Positions 44,992-56,633 of a stretch of 64,000 nucleotides of DNA are shown here, piece by piece; within the stretch, counting starts at the first letter, position 1, and every line of letters starts with the position of its first letter. The translations under genes and the position numbers were made by a program. Under the pieces are notes generated by a model. That model was not told the origin of the DNA. It searched no databases and saw only the letters and a list, made by a program, of their open reading frames with translations. Source of the DNA: Pilatotrama ljubarskyi (Eukaryota > Basidiomycota > Agaricomycetes > Polyporales > Polyporaceae); assembly GCA_022385805.1 (NCBI GenBank), contig MU277776.1:4852-68851 (forward strand), read 5' to 3'.

Positions 44992-47813
44992 TCAGAGCTT
45001 GGCGCGAGCCTGCTGCGGCTGGGCGCGGAGCGACTTGCTCTGGTCGCGCAGGACCCTACGGAGAATCTTCCCGCTCGGGCTCTTGGGGATCGCGTCGATG
45101 AAGATGACGCCGCCGGTGAGCCACTTGTACTTGGACTTCGTCGCAGAAACGTGCTGAAGCGGCCTTCTCAGCGTCACCAGGCCAAGGATGAGACGACAAG
45201 CACAAATACCTTCTGAAGGCGCTCCTTGACTTCCTCGGCCAGCGCAGGCTTCTTCGCGACCTCTGCGGCGAGCGCGGGCTTGAGGACGACGTACGCGAGA
45301 GGGACCTCGCCAGCGAAATCGTCTGGGATGCCGATGACCGCGACGTCGGCGACGTCCGGGTGGTCGAGCAGGTGGCCCTCGAGCTCGGACGGGGCGACCT
45401 GGTTGCCCTTCACCTTGATGAGTTCCTGTCCAAGCGATCGGATGAATCTTCAATGGAGCGGGGGGTCAGCAGGGGCGGAGCGCACCTTGATGCGGTCAGT
45501 CACGAACATGTCGCCGTTCTCGACGAAGACCACTTCGTCACCAGTCTTGAGCCAGCTATGGTCCACACGTCAATACTCTCGGTATAGTGAGCATCTATTC
45601 GCGACTCACCCGTCGACGAAGGTCTCCTTCGTACTGAAGGAGCGGATCACCGTCAGTGACGATTCACACATCGTAGCGTACAGTGAACACCTACGCTTGC
45701 TCGTTCTGATAATAGCCAAGCGCGATCTGGGGGCCCTTGAGAAGCAGCTCACCGGGCTCGCCGACGCGCGCGAGGGAGCCGTCCGGCTTGACCACCTTTG
45801 CCACGATGCCAGGGATGAGTTGGCCGGCGCTCCCGAGAGTGCCAACCTTTTGAGTGATGGGGAACTGAGCGGGGTGAATACGTATCATCCTTGATCGCAT
45901 GACTACATAGGAACTTACCACGGTGACCGCAGCGGTCGTCTCTGTCATGCCTAATTCGGGGTCGTGAGTACAGAGGCATGGAGCCAAACAGCTACGACCT
46001 ACCGTAACCTTGGCCGACCTGCAGCTTGGGGAACGCTTCTACCAGCTGCGTCGTCAACTCCGCAGACACGGGCGCTGCAGCGGCGACGAGCACCCGCAGG
46101 CTGGAGAGCTTGAACTTCTTGGTGAGAGGATGCTACATGAGCACGTCAGCGCCATTATCCCTGTGCAGAGCGGAAGGTGCTACCTTAACGAGCAGCAAAG
46201 CCTGCGGAGGCACGATGCTGCGCAAGGAGTTGAACCGTCTGGTCGCTGCTATCAAGTGAGCAAGAACTTACAGGAGATGCGTGATGCCGTAGCTGTCGAT
46301 GCTTTGCAGGAAACGCTCGTAGTTAAACTTGGAGGAGACCACGACGGTCATCTGGTTCCACATACGTGAGCCCGTGCAATTCGCAGAATGATGAAACCAA
46401 TACGTACCGCAAAGTAAAACATTGCGTGCAGCTGCCCAAACACAACGCGTTAGAGCCTCATGAGCAGAGAGGAAGGGTAGGAGCGATGTTAGACGTACGT
46501 TGATCACAAGCCCATAAATGTCTGGGATTGCTAGTTAACCACGCTGTGTGGAGTCATGGGAGATGGCGCTCACGATTGAATGGCAAAACTGCATGGTACC
46601 CATTAGGACCGATGCATGTAGCCGCCTACAAATGTGGGGCGCACCTCCGGAAGCAACATCCCCAGCGCGGAATCGCTGTTCCTCCCATGGCGCATAGTTT
46701 TGGTTCGCGCCGGCAAAGGTCGCGAACTGGATGAGGTCGCTGATCACATTGAAATGCGAAATGGCCACCGCCTATGATCACATCGTGCCCTCAGTGCACA
46801 GTAGCAACCCGTGGGAAGTTGTATTCACGTACCTTTGGCTTCCCAGTTGTCCCAGACGAGAAACACAAGAACGCGATCTTCTCCCTGGCTTGTCCCGGCT
46901 TAGTGAACTTGTACTCGGTGTACGGGGGCAGCGTCTTGTCATTGACGAGGTCCTCGACTGACTTGAAGGAAAGCTTGGTCTTGGATTTCTGGCCGTCCAA
47001 CACCACAATGCGAGAGTGGGGAAGCTTGACGGCGTTCGCAGCCTCGAGCGCGGCCGGCAAGTTCTCGATGTGGGCGACGAGGAGCGAAGGCTTTGCCACC
47101 GTCAGCTGGTAGGCTTCCAGTGGGTTAGTACGTGTAGCAAACCGTTCATGATCTAGACGACATACCGAGCTCCTCAGGGGTCAGAGAGGCGCTCAGCGCA
47201 CTGGGAGGATATCAGTCTGCGTCCAAATTCACTGCCGAGTTTCATACGTACGCCACGATAGCTCCGAGCTTCTGCGCCGCCCATGTCAGCGCAGGATAGT
47301 CTAATCACACGATTGAGCAAGGAGACGCCAAGCGGCGGGCCGACGTTTTTTCGTCACTCACCTACGTGGTTCGGGACATATAGCGAGACTGTAGAGGTCT
47401 CATGAGCAATGCTGTAGGGCCAACTTACGGGGCAACACTCGAAGTCCCGTACCAATATCCCCGTCACCTAGTGCACGAATGAGCATTCATGTGTGGGCAT
47501 AGACATTGAGTTCCAGACGTGAGACACATACGGATATTCCAGAAGGCGCTGAAAGCGCGAGCGAGCGCATCCGTCCTGTACTGCAGCTGTGCAGAGATTC
47601 ATTCGTTTTTGATCCTCTCCGCCCATGCACTCCCAGGCCACGTACCTCCGAGAGGTACACCTTCCTGCCGGTGTCCTCCTCGATCATGCACGGGAACTTG
47701 CCGACATGCGCGGACTTGGTGGGGTGCTCGAACGTCTCGCAGAACACAAACTGAGGGATCGTGAGATCGTCCCGCGGCCCGACGTAGGGAATAGGGGACT
47801 GAAAGAGCGTCAT
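44992..47813 (-). CDS. 4-coumarate-CoA-ligase-like acyl-CoA synthetase
   Basis: ATP-dependent ligase that activates an aromatic or fatty acid to its CoA thioester. Nineteen exons close in phase to 584 residues: 47813-47646, 47586-47532, 47467-47429, 47388-47362, 47300-47252, 47200-47166, 47113-46833, 46771-46645, 46530-46499, 46431-46408, 46351-46272, 46217-46184, 46132-46003, 45950-45919, 45864-45695, 45632-45609, 45555-45486, 45425-45210, 45153-44992. Motifs: SSGTTGKPK (about 210-218), [10 protein letters not shown] (about 360), TGDEV, DRIKELIKVKG, and [11 protein letters not shown] with the catalytic Lys. The C-terminus ends AKL, a peroxisomal PTS1 variant. The usual LPFYHIYG reads AIPDIYG, so that junction (exon 8/9, a 114-base intron) is least certain. 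A decayed copy lies at 12.2-13.6 kb. Confidence 0.92.
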
Positions 47814-49159
47814 GTTTTAGGCCAAAATGCTGTCTGGTAAGCAGAGTGCTGTCTGGTAAGTATCCGGAAAGAGTGTGAGCGTCGAGGGGCGGGAGTCTGC
47901 GATATGGTAGGTGAAAAAGGGCTTGTGCCGGGAACTGGAAGCTCGTTGGTTCCCGGCGTATATACAGCAGCCTGCTGAAGCCCTGTGGCGTCGTCAAAAT
48001 CACGGTCGCGCCAGGTCGTGCCGCGGGCACGTCCGACGCATCCCGTGTGCCGATTGGTTGCACGGCCAGCGTAGGGATGGCTAGACAGCCTGGACCTTGG
48101 AGGCCATCATGACTAGAGGCGGCTGAATGGAGGATGCGCTCCGTTCTGGCGGTTCTTGCTGGATCGGGGTGGAGGATCCATGCCGCGGCAACAAAACGGA
48201 CAAGGTCGGACGCGGACGGTTTGACAAGCGTCCGTACTCATGTAGGGCATTGTGCGTACATAGAGTAGGCATTTACGCATGCGGACAAAGAAACGAACAG
48301 GGATTAGCCCGCCCACAGGAATCCTTGGCAGGCAGTCCGTGGCGGCAGTGTCGTTGTTGAAGATGATGCCGCCTGCCGCCGAGCCACGGCGTTATGACCA
48401 AGCGTCTTGACCATTCACTTCGGCACATGAAAACTGTTCCAGACGTTCATGGATGGTTAGCAAAGCGTATGGGGAGTCTACACCCGTCGCGACAGGTGAC
48501 AAATGGACTGGCACCTGTGGATGCACGCTGACGGCCCTGCGAACATATACTTACCCTCGAAGATAGGGGAGTAGTAGAAACCTCTCAGGGAGGTTGTGCC
48601 CAGATAGCCGTAGGAACAAATGCAGGGATGGTGGGCAATGTGGTATACGTACTTGCCAGGGTAGTCACGGTGCTTACACAGCCCAAGTACGTAGAGTCGC
48701 GATCGTACATCCTATAGCTAAGCGCTAGAATCCTAGAGAAGTTACGGCCGCAGCTTCTGGGTCAAAAATGTCATCAGCGTCCCTCTCGGGGCCATCTCCT
48801 TCGGAAGAGATGCCTGGCCCCAGTACGTCTGCTGTGCGTCGCTGTGGAGAGTTGGGAGAGGGCAACGATGAAGGAGACTCGTATGCTTCGATGGACTCCC
48901 TCCTTCATGCCGAACACCCCCTGACTGTTGGGACCGACGACATGCTCGCCAAGGACAGGCCTGGGTCAGGGATGCGAGAGAACAGTCGTTCAACAGGAAG
49001 ATCCTCTAGCACGGTCCCGGGCAGCCTATGTTTCACACGGATGCAGGTTCAACCTGATGTATCTCCGTCCATTCCGCCTTCTTGGTTATTATACAGATAT
49101 ATGAAGCATACCTCCGAGAAAACCTTCCTATCCTCGCAGAGTCGCCGCTCGCCCACCGC
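47814..49159. other. Upstream region of the ligase and 3' flank of the CtIP-like gene
   Basis: The first 250 bases upstream of the ligase start match 12230-12470. A TATA-like GTATATAC lies at 47958-47965; it is degraded in the pseudogene copy. No gene seen in the remainder. Confidence 0.5.
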
Positions 49160-51599
49160 TCACCGTCTCTTGAACCTCCCGCCGCGCCTGCAACGCCGCA
49201 ACCAATCAACACTTCTGTCATCGCGTACGTCAAGCAAACGCCAATAGCGCGCGAACTCACTTTGCCTCCTCCGCGACCATCGCGCGCTTCTGCTCATGCA
49301 TCCGCGCCGCCTCCGCGTTCATCTTCGCGACCTCCTGCGTGTCCGGGAAGCCGATGTTCCAGTACCCAGGCGGCGTCTTCGCGCGGTCCCAGTGCTGTCG
49401 ATGTCTCGACACAGCCTGCTTGTGCTCCTGGATCGCGGCCGCTGTAGCATCCTCCGCGGTGCTACCGAAGGAGTCACCGCGCGGTGGCTTCGACGGCGTA
49501 GATTCTGGTGAACGCCACAAAGGGCCCTGCGGCAGTGGAGGCAGTGGTCCGACGGCCTCGTAATACTACCGAGGAGAACTAGCAGGTCAGAAGCAGGAGG
49601 CGGCGCATAAAAGACGGGCGTACGTCGCGGCAGCACTCGCAGTCGCCCGCGTGCATATGCTTGCGGCGTCGCTTGTCCCGCACTACTTCCTCGTACTGGA
49701 ACCCAACGCCTTCGTTACGTGCAGGATCAAGCTCGTACTGCGCGTTGATCGTCTCCTTCCGGGCCCTACAAGCAAGGATAAGCGTTATGAGCGCTACAGC
49801 TCGCACACAGACATGGTACGCACTGCAGCTGCTGGCCGTATCGTCCGCGACCCTTGAATGCGGAGTAATCCTCGGGATACTTCCTTCCCCCACTTGTGCT
49901 CGGTACATCGTTCTCGTTATTCTGCTCCAGGCGTTCCTTGCCTTTCCTCGGTCCCAGAGAGACGGGCGTATCAGGCAGATGCGACTTGGTGCCGGGGACA
50001 AGCGCCGCCGGAGCCGAGCGGAAGGGATCCATGGAGCTTGAAGCCATCGGTGATACTGCCTTCTGCGGAGATGACCTGCCACCCAGCTTGCCTTTGATGG
50101 CCTGCTGAGGTCGTGCGACGGAAATGGGAGTCCATAGCTGCCCAGTGCGTAGAAGGGCAGCCTGAGGTTTCGGCGTCATGTCTTTCGTCCGTCGGGGTTC
50201 GGGGATGATTTGAGACGGGTATAGGAAGCTCGGAGCTGGAACTACGTCAAATCATCCGTCCGCAGACCAGGTGGAGACTGCGCTTACCCTGCGACTCGAG
50301 CTCAGTCTCTGAAGAGTCTTGGTGCTGTACTGGTGAATGTGGACGCTTCTGTGGAACTGTTGACGATCGCGCCGAGACATCAATCTGGGATGGAAGTATC
50401 CATGCGACGGCTGTGGAAATGTGAGCGCTGCCTGTATTAGCGAGAGCAGTAGGGGACGTCGTACGTTGTGACTCGGGCTCAGTCTCGGATGAGAAGGCTA
50501 TGTCGTCGCGAGGAAGCTGGACGTCAGTCTCAAGTTTGAGCGGCTTTCCCGGGATTGCCGGAAGGGCTGTAGCCTTGGGTGTGGAGGCAGCAGGAACAGG
50601 TGATGACGGCTCGGAGGATGAGGACGAGTTGAGGTTCCATGAGGATAGAGCGGCAGGCTTCTTCTCAGATGTCTTGGGCGCTGCGTCGCTCCCGGCGTGA
50701 GATGGGCAAGCGATGTTAGATGCGGAGTGTACATACCGGTAGACGCCTCCCGTGTAGGAGGAGCAGAACGGCCTCGAGGTCCCTTGCGCATGAGTCGTCT
50801 CCTAATACTCCCAAACCTCCTCTCTCGCTCGGATTCTGACAGACGATCTGGGCTGTCCCTCAGGCTCTTTGCGTTCTCTTTGCCTTCCTCGTCTTCCTTC
50901 AGGGTTAGCCGCCTGCGCTTAGGCTCTCGACCCTTCTCCTTCTCCTCCTCTCCAAACAACCACTCCTTGAAGCCCCGCCAGCGATGGAAGTCCTCGGCGT
51001 GTTTCCGGTCGTTGTCCTCTTTCGCTTTCTGCAGATTCGCGTACTGCTCCTGCAAAGCAGCGAGCTCCTCGCGGAGGAACGCAATCTCCGTGGCCTCAGC
51101 GGAAGTGTTCGAGTGGGTATCTTTCGTCTTCTTCGCGGAGAGCTTCTCCAGCTCGTTCCGCAGCGCTAGGTTCTCTCCCTTCAACTGCGTCATCTCCTGT
51201 AGAGCGTCTCCCAGGGCACTGAGCGTCGACTTGCTCAACTGGACGTGACTGAGTAATTCCGACTGCAAGTCCTGTAGGTGAGATGCCAGTTCGTCGGGAG
51301 GCTGCTGGCTGAGCTGTTCGAGCTGACTGTGCGCGTCTGCGTCGGTCTGAGTGGCGAGGGCAACCTCCGCGTCTTCGAGGTTCTGGTAACCCAGTTTCGC
51401 TGCTAGACGATGTCCTCGTTGTACAGCTTCGAACACTCGCTTGTTGAGGTCATTGTTAATCCACCGCAGCTTATTGACCTGAATGTATGCGTTAGTGGGC
51501 CAACATCACATGTATGTGGACGCGATTGTGAGGCACCTTGTTCTCCAATTCTTGGACCTGCTTCTTAGAGGAGGGACCCGCGACAGGTTCCTTCGGCAT
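49160..51599 (-). CDS. CtIP/Sae2/Ctp1-type DNA end resection protein
   Basis: Cofactor of the Mre11 complex that starts resection of DNA double-strand breaks. Seven exons close in phase: 51599-51537, 51478-50737, 50680-50288, 50241-49824, 49765-49624, 49565-49261, 49214-49160, giving about 705 residues; the last acceptor could also be at 49187, shortening the tail by nine residues. The N-terminal half contains coiled-coil segments (LRNELEKLSAKK, EELAALQEQYANLQKAKED), as expected for tetramerisation, then basic and Ser/Thr-rich linkers. The C-terminal Sae2-type domain is clear: RRKHMHAGDCECCRDYYEAV, then SRHRQHWDRAKTPPGYWNIG and FPDTQE, with the RHR DNA-binding motif. Several SQ/TP sites in the linker would fit checkpoint or CDK control. 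The family is highly divergent outside this domain. Confidence 0.88.
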
Positions 51600-51974
51600 A
51601 GTATCGTTGTTTCCCAGGTTCCGCCGTGCCCTCAAGGCAGGTCTAGGATGTCGGGAGAGAAAGCCAAGAACGGTGGCTAGTGCTGCAATACAGTAGGCTG
51701 AATGGAGGAGAGCAAGCGCGTCGGTGATCAGTAGACGCCCACGACACGCTGTTCAAACGGATCACGTGATCGTATAGCCTTGTCCCCGTCGCCGAGCACA
51801 GTGACATAGTATCCGAAGTAGGGTGACTACAAATAGGCTCTGCGTCTGAGGAGGATGGCGAGTACGCAATCGGGGGAGAATGTCGAACAGCAAAGAGATT
51901 ATGGGATATGATACAGCTAGACTATTAGTACACAAGTCCTGCAGACATGATACACAAGCATGGCAAGCAGGGTG
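51600..51974. other. Upstream region of the CtIP-like gene
   Basis: No gene seen; contains the CtIP-like promoter and the SYF2 3' end. Confidence 0.4.
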
Positions 51975-53233
51975 TTACAGAGCCGTTCCGCGTTCGAAGC
52001 TTGCCCTGATCTCCGCCGTGTACTTGTCGTAGTACCTGGAGATCTGCACAGAACGGGTGAGAAACGCAAAACCAACGATCTGTGAAGTACGCACCTTCTT
52101 GTTGAACACCCGGTTGCGTTCATTGATGTACGTGACGTCTCCTTCATCCTCATTGTGCCGCTTCCGCGAGAATTTCTTCTTCTTGTCGACACTGGCAGAA
52201 GGATTAGGCTGAGTACGACATATGTTTCGATGACAGTGCACATACTCCTTGTTGATCTTCTCAATGACCTTGTCGATAGCCTCCTCGCTCGGTTTGCTAT
52301 CCGCATACAACAACGTATTCGCATCGCGGTACAGATTCTCCGCTGCAAGTTGTTGCTGTAGACTTGACGGCACAACCTAGCCAAGGTCGGATGTGAGCGA
52401 TCCCATCGCCACAGTCCAACATTCAAGACTCACCTGTAATGAAGAAGATGATGCCCCACCGGACGGGTCGAAGTTGGTTACGGTGGAAAAGCCACTTGCA
52501 GCTCCTTGCTTCGTCAAGGTCCCAGGCGCCAATCCCAACGCAATCTCCTTCTGCCTATTATAGCTCTCCAAGTCGGGCTTGATGAAATCGAGGTCTTTCT
52601 TGTACTTCCTCCTGGCCGCATCCGCATCATCTAGCCCCATAGTCAGACGTGCCCTCTGGCGAAACTCGGGTCGTACCCTGCAGCGGGCGTAGATACAGTC
52701 GAATACTACTCACCATTGAACGAGAAGTCTGCCCGTCGTGCTTTCCGCGCCTGCTTCTTCTCCCACTCGTCGTTCTCCTCAATCGTGTACTCCCAGTTCT
52801 TCTGCCGCTCGATGTCCTCTCCGCGGTCCTCAGCATCAGCCTTCTGACGGAGCGTCTCCGCGAGTTTACGCTGCCGCTCTAGCCTAGCTGCCTCGCGTGC
52901 GGTAATCTTCGCTTTTGCGCTCTCCTCGATGACGGACGCGCGGTTGGCTTGCGCGGATGACCTCTACAGCCCAGCCCAAGAGCGGTCAGCCGGGCAGCCT
53001 CTAGCCTGTGGTGCGATACAACTTGCCATCTTCTGTCTCAGCTGTTCGAGCTTCTTCCGCCTCTCCTCCAAGAACTTCTCCTTGTCCACTTCATCACCTC
53101 TCTGCGCCTCGTCATGCTCACCCACGTCCTCGTGCTCCTCCTGTGTTGGGTTCATCTTGTCCACGAACTCTTCAGCAGCATCGGCAACTCTTTGCAGCAC
53201 TTCCCCAGCGGCTGATAAGTGAGCCTCGGACAT
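51975..53233 (-). CDS. SYF2: Pre-mRNA-splicing factor SYF2
   Basis: Component of the Prp19-associated (NTC) spliceosome complex. Six exons close in phase: 53233-53027, 52963-52714, 52630-52434, 52376-52246, 52191-52095, 52043-51975, giving 316 residues. The SYF2 core is evident: RQKNWEYTIEENDEWEKK, ADFSFN, YKKDLDFIKPDLESYNRQKE, then the C-terminal DVTYINERNRVFNKKISRYYDKYTAE. The first 70 residues are acidic and variable. The first intron starts with GC (GCAAGT); no GT site nearby keeps the phase, so this is a GC-AG intron in a splicing-factor gene. It is divergent from the kinase gene 530 bases away. Confidence 0.95.
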
Positions 53234-53762
53234 ATTCGGTGCTTGTCAAACAATAGATATGCAGAGCTCAGGTGCGGCAAGTGGATGGGTGTGTGGTGGT
53301 GGTGAATGGGAGTGACGATGAAGCTTAGCCGCTGAGGTGGGAGGTCCCGGCGTTACGTAATTTCTCCCAGTATAGCAAGTGAGTCGGTTCGACTCGATTG
53401 AAGGCGTCGCGCTCTTGCTCGTCTTCCTCCCTCCCGCCCGACCCTGCCAGCAACTCCCGTATTCCGCGACCTGTCTTTTACACTAGCGACACCATTGAAA
53501 TACTACGCGGCGATAAATAACACGCGCACGACATCAGACCTTTCGCGTCGGCACTTCGTTCTTAACTACTTCCATCTTGCAACGGCGCTCTTTGAATTAG
53601 TACTAGCCGCCTCTGGTCCGCACTTTTCTACTGGGGAACGAAGAAATACTTGGGTCAGAGTATCCCGCTACTCTGACACGCCTACGTTGGCATACGCAGC
53701 CCAGCAAAAGCTACCCTTCTCCCTACCTTGTGGCTCTTCGCCGGCGTACAGCACCCTTCGAG
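53234..53762. promoter_or_regulatory. Bidirectional promoter region of SYF2 and the kinase gene
   Basis: Region between two divergent starts, no coding pattern. No obvious TATA element. Confidence 0.45.
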
Positions 53763-56150
53763 ATGTTCTCTCACGCGACTGCACTCTCGAGCCTCCGCCA
53801 GGTAGAAACACTCGGCCTACCAATACCTAGCATTCTTGTCGAAGATCTGAGCTCTGTCGATTCTCTACCTGATAATGCATCCGATCCTCTACGAGTCTCT
53901 CTCTCGGCTCCCGACATCTCCGTGCTAGACGACAGCCTATCCAATGCGCTCGGGCTCTCTCCTAGCTACTCGCTGAAGGTTCCTCTGGGCTCCTGGTTTG
54001 ACGACGCTACGCTCGCTGGAGACTCGCATCCCTGCACGACCGCCTCGAAGACTCTTACTTGGCAGCCCAGCTCCGGCGACGAACTCTACGAACGGCCTTG
54101 GCTCGATCTCCAGGATGACTCTTGCGACGCTCCGCCATACGCCTTCGATACTCCGGGGAAAGTGAATTTTGGTGCTGTGTGGTTGTCCTCCTTGACGTTC
54201 CGGGGTACAATCGGTCGCGGTGGCTACGGCAAAGTGCTGCTTGCCGAGTATGACAAGAACACACACAAACTGGAGGGGCGAACGAGCCAGGTCGCTGTCA
54301 AGGTCCTCGCAAAGAATCACATGAACGTAGACGATCTTCAAGATCTCAAAAGCGAAGTCCGTGCATTGAGCACCATCAGCTGCGACGACAACACGCGTGC
54401 GGGCGCGACCGGGTCAGTATTTCTGCAAACCCTGCAGAGCGTGTTCCAGACGCGCGAACATGTCTTCATCCTCATGGTATCTGGTCATTGGTTTACTTCG
54501 CCTGCCGAGATTGATGAGTTTGTCGCAGGATCGTCATTGCGCTCCCCTATCCCATCCACATTACCGCTGCGCCCTACGTCTGCGCGGACGACCTGGGGCG
54601 AATACAGGGCCGTACACCCTTCCGAAACTTTCTGCGTCACTATCCCTCCCTATCGCGTTTCCTTCATGTTCATCCATCTCTACACCCTATGAGGAGACAC
54701 TCAATGCACTGCGCCTTCTCTCCGCGGAACTCGTCCTCGGCCTCCTCTTCCTCCATGAACGAGGAATAATCCATCAGGACATCAAACCAGCGAACATCCT
54801 CGTGTCTTCCGGCGGACACGCCGTCATCACCGACTTCGGCTCCTCCAGGTTCATGCCCCCTCTGCCGGACATGAGCGCTCACTACAGGGCTTCCCACATG
54901 AACGACCCGGACTTTGTCACCGAGCTGCACGACATGGACACTCGGGCGCGCTCGGGCATGTACCCAGCGCGGTATGGTCCGATCATCCTCGGGGCAGAGG
55001 ATCAGGTGTCCTTCACGCGGCGGTACGCAGCCCCAGAGCTCCTTGGTGTGCACCCACAGACGGGCCTCCCAGCACGCAGCCAAGACGCCCTCCTCTACGA
55101 CGAGCGCGTCGACTTCTATAGCCTCGGAACTATGCTCCGCGAACTGGCCATCGGTGACACTGCCGACGCTTCTCAGGCGAAACGCCATGATAAGTGGGAG
55201 CGGGCGAGTGACGGTCGCAGAGCTCCTGAGGATGGCGGGCAACTGGATCCCGACTTGCAAGACTTCACCTGCCAGGTGCGTCGAATGGCTCCCCACTGCT
55301 GAGAACTTCCATTGAGAGGAGGTTTCAGCTCACCGCAGGCGATCCTGACGAGCGGCTCCACGGCCTCCATGCGAAAGAGCATCCCTTCTTTGCGCCGGTA
55401 GAGGAGCTATGGGACGACATCGAAGACTTGCGATACCCACCGTTTGCCCAACCTGTCTGGCAGGAGCCGGACGAGGATACTAGGCTCGACCTGCGAGCAT
55501 ACAGCGGTCCTGCCGACTCGCAGGATAGCCTCGCGAGCACAGTGGAATCGTGGAAAGACGAGCTGCTTTCAGAGATACCATACGATCGTTCCTCTTATCC
55601 CAACGCGCGAGGCCGCCTACATTCAGGCGGACGCTGCATTCCGTCGACACCGCATGAGGCTCGGACAGCCCTACTCCTGCCTGTGGCAACCCACCCACCG
55701 TGTTCAGATACCTCCACGCTGGATACCTTCGATCCTCCTCCCGCTCAGAGCGAGAGCGCTGAGAACATACCCACAACCACAGACCGTCGATCCTCACCAG
55801 CTCTGCGGCGCCGTCACTGTATCTGTGACCTTCGGAAAGCGTTCCGTGAAGGCGATAAGAAGGCGAACTCCTCGCAAGGCGCTCCACAAGCAGTGAATCC
55901 TCGTCCCGACATCAAACCTCGCGAGTGTCACAAACGAGCTTCATTGAGCACAGAGGTTGCGGACAGGTCTACCCATCCCGACCACGGCGCGTGGAGCTTC
56001 GAGCACGAAATCACCATCGCGATGTTGGCCACTATGGTATCCCCGGTGGGGACTCGTCAGACATTGCAAGCCGACGCCTATCTTTTGAAGCCGGAGACCT
56101 CCAAGGTGAGCGCGTTCTTCCGGAGGCTGAAGGTCAAGCGTAAGGCGTAG
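53763..56150 (+). CDS. Divergent serine/threonine protein kinase
   Basis: Three exons in phase: 53763-54476, 54529-55275, 55329-56150, about 760 residues. The N-terminal 150 residues have no known domain. The kinase domain starts with GTIGRGGYGKV, then VAVKVLAK (ATP-binding Lys). The catalytic loop is HQDIKPANIL near residue 320, with Gln for the usual Arg, so it is a non-RD kinase. DFG follows in VITDFGSSR, but the segment up to AAPE is about 65 residues long, roughly twice normal. The VDFYSLGTMLREL segment and ERLHGLHAKEHPFF close the domain. The translation of 54529-54690 (hinge region) is unconvincing and may contain an unrecognised splice or an error. The long C-terminal tail is Ser/Pro-rich and ends basic. 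An ATG at 53730 is an alternative start. Confidence 0.78.
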
Positions 56151-56633
56151 GCTGTTCGATCTGCCCGCCCGATTCTGATGTGTCCTGACTGGTTCTGTCC
56201 TCGTTTTGTTTCGACCCGGACGCTCTGTATTTCTGTGGACCCTATATAGTGTTGTCATCATATTCCCGAGCTTCGCGAGCAGTCCGAGTCATATTATACT
56301 GCGCGGTCAAGCTGTCAGCATGGGCTCAGAGCGTCGAAGGACGTGATCCGAGCCTGTCTCGGAGCCGGGGGAGGGAGAACGGCATGGGCCAAGCCATTTA
56401 TAGGTGCCGAGGACAAGAATAAGTACACTTTGCATTCCGCATTGGGTGATCAGGTACCTCAGTTTCAGACTCCGATGACGCCGGGACATCTACAAAATCG
56501 GTTGTCAAGCGACTCTCTCTTCAACGTCCACGTCCCCGTCCTCAACGCGCTCGCACCTCTCGTCGCTGTCCAGCGCATCCTTCCGCTCTCTCAGCACCAC
56601 ACTCCTTAACCTTCGTTAAGAAAAATCTCAGAA
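56151..56633. other. Intergenic between the kinase and wall-protein genes
   Basis: No gene seen; kinase 3' flank, then promoter of the downstream gene with pyrimidine-rich sequence just before its ATG. Confidence 0.45.
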
